A DNA stretch of 5,043 nt, taken from assembly GCA_043811105.1 (NCBI GenBank), contig JBDRNK010000028.1, positions 1 to 5,043 of the forward strand. The letters run 5' to 3'. Positions 1-4,946 of this stretch are shown here, one piece after another (position 1 is the first letter of the stretch; every line of letters begins with the position of its first letter). Made by a program: the position numbers and the translations under genes. This stretch comes from CAZDDW01 sp043811105. GTDB taxonomy: Bacteria; Patescibacteriota; Patescibacteriia; UBA9934; CAZDDW01. The notes under the pieces are model-generated. The model saw only the letters and a program-made list of their open reading frames with translations. It did not search any database and was not told where the DNA came from.

Positions 1-140
1 ATTTTTCCGGTGTCCGGTTTCCGGTAATGTATAACGCTGATTTTGGGCACACTGATCCCTTGATTACCATCCCAAATGGCGGGATTGCAGAAATAGATAC
101 CAAGGATAAAGCAATTGTTTTCCATCAAGCTGTAAAATAA
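1..140 (+). CDS. S66 family peptidase (LD-carboxypeptidase / MccF-like), C-terminal fragment
   Basis: The reading frame is open from the left edge to a TAA at 138-140 and gives the last 45 residues of a protein. The stretch PVMYNADFGHTDPLITIPNG (codons 21-80), followed by GIAEID, matches the end of S66 serine peptidases as I recall them, where the GH(T) histidine belongs to a Ser-Glu-His triad. Here that His is encoded at 48-50. Family members either trim L,D-peptide bonds in murein tetrapeptides in the cytoplasm or, in the MccF branch, cleave the amide joining a peptide or amino acid to a nucleotide, giving self-immunity to microcin C. The fragment cannot tell these apart. The gene ends 9 nt before the decarboxylase gene, so it belongs to the same operon. 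The catalytic Ser and Glu lie outside the window. Family assignment is fairly sure; subfamily is open. Confidence 0.75.
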   Translation, partial: FSGVRFPVMYNADFGHTDPLITIPNGGIAEIDTKDKAIVFHQAVK

Positions 141-149
141 AATTCAACC

Positions 150-1409
150 ATGTTAGAAAAAGATGACCCCACAATCGTAGATAGATTTAAAAAAATCATT
201 CAGGATAAGCCAATCTATCAAACTGGTAATCTTTTTCATGTGGTTGAATCGGTATTGAACAATCGGGTCAAGATCCAAGATCTAGTTGAGCAACATGGAA
301 CTCCTTTTTACCTTTTTGATCAGTCAACTCTCGATCAAGCCATCGACAGCTTCATCAGTGCCTTCAGTAGTAAAATACCTTCCTTAAAAATATATTATGC
401 GCTCAAAATTAATCATCACCCATTATTTATTCAAGGAATCACCAAAAAAGGGTTGGGAATTGACGTTGGAAGTTGTCGAGAATTAGAGCTGGCCGTTAAA
501 GCTGGTTGTCAAGACGTGATTTATTCCAGTCCGGGGAAGACTGATGCTGATATTATTTTTGCGATGCAATATGCTGACATCGTTACTATCAATATAGACA
601 GCTTTAATGAACTAAAAAAAATTGGTGAGTTGACCAATGAGACACAGAAAGAAATCAAGGTTGGTGTTCGAATTCACAATGAGTTACATGGGGATTGGAA
701 AAAATACGGCATCTCACTTGAACGTTTAATTGAATTCTGGCAACAAGCGAAGGGTTACCCGCTGGTCAATTTAAGAGGAATACATTTTCATAAATCAAGA
801 AATTCTAATGCTGATTTCTACGTGCACATGATCAAAGCATTGGGAGATTACTTAAAACAAAATTTTTCTCAGGCTGAATTAGATCAGGTAAAATTTATCG
901 ACTTTGGCGGAGGGTTTGAAGTAAAAGAGTCGGAAGGTTATTTCTCGCGCACCAAAGATCAATACCATGTCCGGGAGGCCCTCACATTTGATGAGTACGC
1001 CAAACAGATCGGTGAAGCGATTCGAACACATCTGGAGCCTATCGTCGACGCTGAGTATTATACTGAGCCTGGTCGAGTCCTCTGCAATAGTGCTATGTCA
1101 ATCGTGTTATCGGTAGTCGATGTTAAGGATGAAGATAACGTCGTTTTGGACGGTGGAGTAAATATGGTTGGTTGGCAAAGGTTTGAGTCTGAATATTTTC
1201 CCCTCATGAACATTACCGCCCCGTCTGAACGAGAGATCAAATGCAAGATGTGGGGGAATCTTTGTACCACTTGGGATATTTGGGGTTATTACTGCTATGC
1301 CGAGCGGTTCAGAGAAAAAGATGTCATCGTCGTACCCAATCAGGGTGCGTTAACTTATTCTTTGGCCCAGAATTTTATTCAACCAATCCCGCCAGTCTAT
1401 CAAATATAA
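150..1409 (+). CDS. PLP-dependent decarboxylase, fold type III (ornithine/diaminopimelate decarboxylase family)
   Basis: This 419-residue protein has the whole group IV decarboxylase plan: an N-terminal alpha/beta barrel and a C-terminal beta domain. Motifs in order are YYALKIN (82-88) with the PLP lysine K86; GIDVGSCREL (103-112); GIHFHKS (210-216) with the ring-stacking His at 214; DFGGGF (251-256), the phosphate-binding glycine loop; EPGR (306-309); and GNLCTTWD (369-376) with the C-terminal active-site Cys372 and Asp376. Such enzymes decarboxylate diaminopimelate, ornithine, lysine, carboxynorspermidine or carrier- and nucleotide-bound amino acids; the substrate is not readable here. Two usual motifs are changed: FHVGS reads FHKSR, and GAY near the C-terminus reads GAL (399-401). 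The ATG at 150 follows the peptidase stop by 9 nt without a clear ribosome binding site. The roughly 50 residues before the TPFYLFD strand (51-57) resemble an extra N-terminal lead. The N-terminal half of MccE, which decarboxylates a nucleotide-attached aminocarboxypropyl group, belongs to the same superfamily. Confidence 0.85.
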   Translation: MLEKDDPTIVDRFKKIIQDKPIYQTGNLFHVVESVLNNRVKIQDLVEQHGTPFYLFDQSTLDQAIDSFISAFSSKIPSLKIYYALKINHHPLFIQGITKKGLGIDVGSCRELELAVKAGCQDVIYSSPGKTDADIIFAMQYADIVTINIDSFNELKKIGELTNETQKEIKVGVRIHNELHGDWKKYGISLERLIEFWQQAKGYPLVNLRGIHFHKSRNSNADFYVHMIKALGDYLKQNFSQAELDQVKFIDFGGGFEVKESEGYFSRTKDQYHVREALTFDEYAKQIGEAIRTHLEPIVDAEYYTEPGRVLCNSAMSIVLSVVDVKDEDNVVLDGGVNMVGWQRFESEYFPLMNITAPSEREIKCKMWGNLCTTWDIWGYYCYAERFREKDVIVVPNQGALTYSLAQNFIQPIPPVYQI

Positions 1410-1417
1410 AGAAACCT

Positions 1418-2239
1418 ATGGATATAAATGAAGTCACAAAAGATTACATCAAGAATTTGTCTTATACAGATTTTGTTGGCTTTGTTAATCAGTGGAATGT
1501 GCTTCCTGGTTCTTATGTCACCTTGTCGAAGTGGGCGGTTTTCTCTAAATTGGATGCCCAATCGAAATTGCTCGAGGTGGCGTGTACCACAGGTTTTTCT
1601 TCTCGAGAATTAGCTATGATGACCGGATGTAGCGGTGAAGGTTTTGATTTATCAGAAAAATCCGTGGCCATGGCAAAATATAATCAGCAGCAGTATGCAC
1701 CGGAGATTGATTTTACTTACCAAGCCATTGACGGTTATAAATATGAACCGAACACCTTCTTCTCGCACATTTTGGTTGGAGCATCTCTTGGTTTTTTCCC
1801 TGATCCACAAGCGATGCTTGATAAGTGTATCAGTATGCTTAAGGACGGCGGCTTTATTTTAGCCTCACCTTTTTACGTTACTAGCACCATTCCTGATGAT
1901 TTGATTAAAAGGGCTCAAAAAGTTTTTGAAATCACACCAACCTCCATACCATATAAAGAAATTATGAAACTCTATAATAAGCTTGAAATTATTTTTGAAG
2001 AGCGCAATGATCTGGTTCAAGAAACCGACGCGGAAATAAATTGCTATTGCAAATCTACCATTGATCGCGCGTGTGCTATGCGTGGTATTGCAGACCAGGG
2101 GGTGTATCAAGCCATGTACGATCGCCTTTTTGAAGTTAAAAAAATGTCGAACGATTTGCGCCCGCATCAAATGTACAGTGTCTTGGTACTGCGGTATCGC
2201 CGGGCCGTTTACCCAAATCGTTTTGTAGAATTATTTTGA
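1418..2239 (+). CDS. class I SAM-dependent methyltransferase-fold protein
   Basis: The 273-residue product has a Rossmann-type methyltransferase core after about 45 leading residues. Motif I is LLEVACTTGFSS (51-62), the acidic ribose-binding position is D77 in GEGFDLSE (73-80), the motif IV region is HILVGASLGFFPDP (117-130), and LKDGGFIL (141-148) is the usual strand after helix D. The C-terminal third (about 150-273) is longer than in small methyltransferases and probably shapes the acceptor site; its two Cys in CYC (209-211) and final YPNRFVELF are not motifs I recognise. I start it at ATG 1418, 8 nt after the decarboxylase stop, because an upstream extension to 1241 would overlap the decarboxylase by about 170 nt. 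It ends 1 nt before the next gene, so translational coupling is likely. The acceptor is unknown. Apart from methyl transfer, this fold can also transfer the aminocarboxypropyl group of SAM (as MccD does) or carboxymethyl groups, and the neighbouring decarboxylase makes that worth considering. Confidence 0.8.
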   Translation: MDINEVTKDYIKNLSYTDFVGFVNQWNVLPGSYVTLSKWAVFSKLDAQSKLLEVACTTGFSSRELAMMTGCSGEGFDLSEKSVAMAKYNQQQYAPEIDFTYQAIDGYKYEPNTFFSHILVGASLGFFPDPQAMLDKCISMLKDGGFILASPFYVTSTIPDDLIKRAQKVFEITPTSIPYKEIMKLYNKLEIIFEERNDLVQETDAEINCYCKSTIDRACAMRGIADQGVYQAMYDRLFEVKKMSNDLRPHQMYSVLVLRYRRAVYPNRFVELF

Positions 2240-2240
2240 T

Positions 2241-2741
2241 ATGATTCTTACCGGTACTAGAATCACAGAAGAAATGCAAGCCGGTAATATTACGATTGAG
2301 CCGTTTACAACCGATCAAATTAATCCAAATAGTTACAACTATCGGCTCGGTTCTACCTTGAAAGTTTTTGATTACTTTGATGGGAGAAAAAGCATCTTTA
2401 ATGAGATAGAAATTCCGATTGAGGGTTATGTCTTAGAACCGGGACAGATGTATCTTGGTCACACCAAAGAAATTATTGGTAGTTCAAAATACGCCATGTC
2501 CTTAATTGGTCGCAGTTCTATCGGACGATACGGACTGTTTTTGCAGGTTTCTGCCAATTTAGGCCATACAACATCAGAACATCGTTGGACCTTGGAATTG
2601 GTCGCGTCACTGCCGATCAAATTATATCCGGGAATGATTATTGGACAAGTTTCTTTCTGGAACAATCTGGGAACTGTAACAAAATATGGCGGTCGATATG
2701 GACATCTGAATCAGCCGCAAGAATCGTTTACGCCGGCATAA
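2241..2741 (+). CDS. dCTP deaminase/dUTPase-fold protein, copy 1 (Glu kept, Asp lost)
   Basis: This 166-residue protein aligns with trimeric dCTP deaminases, which convert dCTP to dUTP (or dUMP in bifunctional forms) in the cytoplasm. Visible motifs are INPNSYNYRLG (27-37, usually NPaSxDlRLG), GRSSIGRYGLF (90-100) with the substrate-binding Ser and Arg (S92, R96), the QVSAN strand (102-106), and LYPGMIIGQVSFW (128-140). Matching E. coli Dcd numbering, the catalytic Glu138 is kept as E119 (codon 2595-2597), but the Asp of the usual IDPGWSG turn (Asp128) is His109 (codon 2565-2567), and the whole turn reads LGHTTSEH. The C-terminal lid (about 149-163, GGRYGHLNQPQES) is a recognisable but altered version of the KYxxQxGPxxS segment. 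The protein is shorter than E. coli Dcd (193 aa). It starts 1 nt after the methyltransferase stop with no ribosome binding site and lies 7 nt before its paralogue. A housekeeping deaminase is unlikely; a specialised nucleotide-modifying or structural role is inferred. Confidence 0.82.
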   Translation: MILTGTRITEEMQAGNITIEPFTTDQINPNSYNYRLGSTLKVFDYFDGRKSIFNEIEIPIEGYVLEPGQMYLGHTKEIIGSSKYAMSLIGRSSIGRYGLFLQVSANLGHTTSEHRWTLELVASLPIKLYPGMIIGQVSFWNNLGTVTKYGGRYGHLNQPQESFTPA

Positions 2742-2748
2742 AAGATAT

Positions 2749-3288
2749 ATGATATTGACTGGCAATAAAATTAGAGAAGAGGTAGAGAATAATCGGATTG
2801 AGATTTCTCCTTTTGATCCAGACCGGCTTACCACCAATTCTTATGATTTATCCCTTGGCAGTAGCATCATCCGATATACCTCAGAAATTATCGACCCCCG
2901 GACCAAGCCCGAGTATGTAGAAATGAAACTTCCGGAAGACGGTTTAGTTTTGAACGCCGGAGATTTCGTGCTCGGTCATTCAAAGGAACGGATTGGCAGC
3001 GACTTTTTTGTTCCACTGATTCATGGAAAATCTGGTACTGCCAGGATGGGATTATTTGTTCATGTCACAGCTGATTTGATCGATATCGGTTCACACGGGG
3101 TTTCAACCTTTCAATTGTATGCAACCCTGCCGGTTTGTTTATATCCGAATATGTTGATTGCTCAAGTGAGTTTTTGGGTACCGGACGGGGACATCGTATT
3201 ATACAAAGGCAAATATCAAAATAGTACCGGACCGAGGTTTTCTTTGACTTATAAGGACTTTAAATACGATATTTTTAAAAAGGATTGA
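2749..3288 (+). CDS. dCTP deaminase/dUTPase-fold protein, copy 2 (Asp kept, catalytic Glu replaced by Gln)
   Basis: This 179-residue paralogue of the preceding gene shares the opening MILTG and, over a gap-free core of 51 residues (from GRSS/GKSG to QVSFW), 25 identical positions by my count. Its motifs are NSYDLSLG (30-37), GKSGTARMGLF (93-103) with S95 and R99, HVTADLIDIGSHG (105-117), and LYPNMLIAQVSFW (131-143). The Asp equivalent to E. coli Asp128 is present (D112, codon 3082-3084), and the surrounding turn stays close to the family form, but the catalytic Glu138 position is Gln122 (CAA at 3112-3114). From the known mechanism, in which that Glu activates water for deamination, I infer that it cannot deaminate normally. 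Its C-terminal lid GKYQNSTGPRFS (154-165) is closer to the family consensus than that of copy 1, suggesting it still binds a nucleotide. It starts 7 nt after copy 1 and its stop overlaps a promoter -35 box. Confidence 0.82.
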   Translation: MILTGNKIREEVENNRIEISPFDPDRLTTNSYDLSLGSSIIRYTSEIIDPRTKPEYVEMKLPEDGLVLNAGDFVLGHSKERIGSDFFVPLIHGKSGTARMGLFVHVTADLIDIGSHGVSTFQLYATLPVCLYPNMLIAQVSFWVPDGDIVLYKGKYQNSTGPRFSLTYKDFKYDIFKKD

Positions 3289-3313
3289 CAGATCAGTCTG
3301 GGCAGTTTAAATT
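3285..3313 (+). promoter_or_regulatory. sigma70-like promoter for the synthetase-like gene
   Basis: A perfect -35 hexamer TTGACA (3285-3290) is followed after 17 bp by TAAATT (3308-3313), which matches four of six bases of the -10 consensus. The -35 box overlaps the TGA stop of the preceding gene (3286-3288). Transcription would begin near 3320, leaving a leader of about 45 nt before the ATG at 3364. The position in the only sizeable gap upstream of that gene supports the call; hexamers of this kind also arise by chance. Confidence 0.55.
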
Positions 3314-3319
3314 GAAACT
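3304..3319. repeat. inverted repeat over the -10 region (possible operator)
   Basis: AGTTT (3304-3308) and AAACT (3315-3319) are perfect reverse complements around a 6-nt centre, and they straddle the proposed -10 box. The right arm runs into a second small palindrome, AACTAGTT (3316-3323). Such symmetry at a promoter can bind a dimeric repressor. The arms are short and AT-rich, so chance is a serious alternative. Confidence 0.25.
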
Positions 3320-3342
3320 AGTTCTTTACATTATATTCCTAC

Positions 3343-3357
3343 AGGAACGGACAGGTG
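3343..3357 (+). promoter_or_regulatory. two Shine-Dalgarno-like sites before the synthetase-like gene
   Basis: AGGAA (3343-3347) and AGGTG (3353-3357) lie upstream of two possible in-frame starts, GTG 3355 and ATG 3364. The AGGTG site is 6 nt from the ATG, a good spacing, which is why I choose ATG 3364; AGGAA would serve GTG 3355 at a similar distance. The first site is part of a small inverted repeat, TTCC (3336-3339) with GGAA (3344-3347), so it could be partly masked in the mRNA. The genes of the preceding operon have nothing comparable. Confidence 0.5.
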
Positions 3358-3363
3358 TTCTTA

Positions 3364-4812
3364 ATGTCAAAAAAGAGCGAATCAAGAAGGGTCGCTGTCT
3401 TGGGGCGAGACAGTCAGGCTTATCGACGGGAAGTACCAGTCGGTGCAATTGACGCTCTGGCTTTCGGAGATATGCCGATCGGCGAAAAAGTGTTGGTTGC
3501 TGGGCGAGTGGTGTTGGTTGATAAACTCGGGCAAATATCAAGGCTCGGAGTGTTCGATGTCGTGGAAAATATAGAAGTGATTGTTTTCGAGCAGATCGAA
3601 AGCAATGGCGGGTCTGTCCCCGTTTTTCTTACCCGGACTGAAGAAAACATCCGGGCGATGAATAAGTTGATCCATTATGGCGACATCGTCCTCATCGAAG
3701 GAACGAAACGGGTGGCTGGGGGAACCGAGGTGCTTATCGGAGATCGCATCACGCTGCTCTCGAAAGCGATCGGCGACATATATGACCCGAATATAGATTT
3801 TCGAAAGAGATCCAATTTGTATGGTCATCGACACATACAACTGTCTCGTGACCCTGAGGGGATTGCACACTTCAAGCGGTGTTCAACAATTTTTCGCGTC
3901 ATCCGACAATTCCTTTACGAACAAGGTTTTGAAGAGTTGAATCTGACGTTGCTTCAGGACTCTTTTGAAGCAGGTTTGGCTGACCCCTTCATGACCCGAG
4001 ATACTCAGCAGAGGCGTGATTTGTATTTACGTCTCACGTCAGAATTGTTCTTGAGGAAACTGATGATTGCTGGGTTCTCTAGAGTTTTTGAGATCGGAAA
4101 GTCCTTCCGAAATCAAGGATCTACTCGAGATACTTTGCCGCAATTTACGATCCTGGAACTCTATCAAGCCTATGCAACCCGTCAGGGGATTGAGCAGCTG
4201 TTGCGAGACATGATTTGCACTGTATTGGTTGAGCTGTTTGGATCAGCGCAATTCCAATGGCAAGGTAAAACGATCGATTGTTCTGGCGTGTGGCCAAGCC
4301 TGGATTTTAAAAAGGAATTGTTTCGTTGTATCGATCAAGAATACGATGAACATCTTCCTGTTGAAGATCTCGCGGTTTGGCTGGATGAGCTTGGGATTGA
4401 TCGTCCCAGCGTGCTGAATAAATACACTATCGCTAATGCACTGTACTCTCAGGTTGTAAGCAATATTAGTGGTCCGGCATTCTTAAGAAATTTACCGGCT
4501 GCACAGTCGCCGCTGTTCAAGTTGAATGATGACGGTTCAACCGTGGATGAAACTTTGTTGGTTATCAATGGAGTCTTTGTGGCAGATATTGTTAATCCAG
4601 AACGAGACCCGGAAATCCTTAGAGCCAGAATGTCGGAACAACTCAAGTATCGCCAAGCGGGGCAAGTTTCGTGCGTTAACGAAGACATTCTGGAGGCAAT
4701 GAAATTTGGTTTGCCGCCATGTCGGGGTATTGGCATGGGTCTTGAGCGCCTGATGAAGTTGATCTTAGACTTGGAGGACATTAGGGAAGCAGAGCTATTC
4801 CCTGTATTCTAG
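3364..4812 (+). CDS. LysRS-like class II aminoacyl-tRNA synthetase paralogue
   Basis: This 482-residue protein has the plan of class IIb lysyl-tRNA synthetase: an N-terminal OB-fold (about 42-138) followed by the catalytic domain. LYLRLTSELFLRKL (220-233), RVFEIGKSFRNQG (240-252), FTILELYQAY (261-270) and the motif 3 segment GLPPCRGIGMGLERL (449-463) with R462 identify the family; IREAELFP (473-480) is the usual ending. Length is near that of E. coli LysS (505 aa). Several conserved features are changed: the motif 1 Pro after the GFEE helix is Thr (LNLTLLQ, 192-198), motif 2 FRNEG is FRNQG, the following HNPEF is TLPQF (257-261), and the GNGFSELND segment that holds the lysine side chain reads VFVADIVNP (404-412). 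E227, E265 and Y267 of the pocket remain. It may adenylate an amino acid other than lysine, aminoacylate a non-tRNA acceptor like EpmA/GenX, or be a drug-insensitive variant. It has its own promoter and terminator. A slow-evolving housekeeping LysRS is less likely. Confidence 0.8.
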   Translation: MSKKSESRRVAVLGRDSQAYRREVPVGAIDALAFGDMPIGEKVLVAGRVVLVDKLGQISRLGVFDVVENIEVIVFEQIESNGGSVPVFLTRTEENIRAMNKLIHYGDIVLIEGTKRVAGGTEVLIGDRITLLSKAIGDIYDPNIDFRKRSNLYGHRHIQLSRDPEGIAHFKRCSTIFRVIRQFLYEQGFEELNLTLLQDSFEAGLADPFMTRDTQQRRDLYLRLTSELFLRKLMIAGFSRVFEIGKSFRNQGSTRDTLPQFTILELYQAYATRQGIEQLLRDMICTVLVELFGSAQFQWQGKTIDCSGVWPSLDFKKELFRCIDQEYDEHLPVEDLAVWLDELGIDRPSVLNKYTIANALYSQVVSNISGPAFLRNLPAAQSPLFKLNDDGSTVDETLLVINGVFVADIVNPERDPEILRARMSEQLKYRQAGQVSCVNEDILEAMKFGLPPCRGIGMGLERLMKLILDLEDIREAELFPVF

Positions 4813-4837
4813 AAATTAGGGAATAATGATAAACTAG

Positions 4838-4868
4838 CCGCGAAAGTTAATCACTAACGCGGTTTTTT
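4838..4868 (+). terminator. rho-independent terminator after the synthetase-like gene
   Basis: CCGCG (4838-4842) pairs with CGCGG (4858-4862), with a further TTA/TAA pairing (4847-4849 with 4855-4857) possible inside the loop, and the stem is followed at once by six T (4863-4868). It sits 25 nt after the TAG stop. This closes the synthetase-like transcription unit and separates it from the next gene. Confidence 0.8.
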
Positions 4869-4893
4869 CTTCCTTAGAGCTCAATAGTCTGGT

Positions 4894-4922
4894 TTGCCGG
4901 CAGAGCAGAATCTCTGTAGAGT
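4894..4922 (+). promoter_or_regulatory. weak candidate promoter for the gene at the right edge
   Basis: TTGCCG (4894-4899) and TAGAGT (4917-4922) are spaced by 17 bp and each match four of six consensus bases. They lie between the terminator and the next start codon, where a promoter is expected. The match is weak, and a short hairpin lies inside the spacer. Confidence 0.25.
4901..4916. repeat. short hairpin in the intergenic region
   Basis: CAGAG (4901-4905) and CTCTG (4912-4916) can form a 5-bp stem with a 6-nt loop. No T-run follows directly; the nearest is TTTTT at 4934-4938, 17 nt further on, so it is not a convincing terminator. It could be an operator or chance. Confidence 0.25.
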
Positions 4923-4946
4923 CTGACGGGGCGTTTTTATGCATAT

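Larger units (their letters stand above)
1..3288 (+). other. five-gene operon (peptidase, decarboxylase, methyltransferase, two deaminase-fold proteins)
   Basis: All five genes face the same way with gaps of 9, 8, 1 and 7 nt, leaving no room for internal terminators and little for promoters between them. The operon promoter is upstream of the window. No hairpin followed by a T-run is visible directly after 3288, so readthrough into the synthetase-like gene is possible. The stops include TAA and TGA, each next to a start, which supports the standard code. Shared function is inferred from this packing. Confidence 0.75.

Noticed and set aside
1241..1417. Longer start for the methyltransferase at ATG 1241
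   Set aside because: It would overlap the well-supported decarboxylase by about 170 nt and adds a Cys/Arg-rich stretch that looks like an out-of-frame translation; ATG 1418 fits the operon spacing.
2241..3288. Antiphage dCTP-depleting deaminase system (AvcD-type)
   Set aside because: Those proteins have a zinc-dependent deaminase fold and a P-loop domain; these two have the trimeric Dcd/dUTPase fold, with changed catalytic residues, and lie in an operon that looks biosynthetic.
3355..3363. GTG 3355 as start of the synthetase-like gene
   Set aside because: It adds only three residues; ATG 3364 has AGGTG at a 6-nt spacing. It cannot be fully excluded because AGGAA is also suitably placed for the GTG.
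3289..3363. T-box or other leader riboswitch before the synthetase-like gene
   Set aside because: The gap is only 75 nt, with no T-box-like TGGNACCGCG and no terminator hairpin with a T-run.
4449..4781. Minus-strand open frame of 110 codons
   Set aside because: It lies wholly inside the synthetase-like gene, has low-complexity Ser/Arg/Pro-rich content and no motifs; it is a shadow of the + strand gene. The same applies to the minus-strand frames at 1865-2170 and 3538-3870.
4919..4938. Second terminator ending in TTTTT at 4934-4938
   Set aside because: I could not build a stable GC-rich stem next to this T-run; the nearby CAGAG/CTCTG hairpin is 17 nt away.
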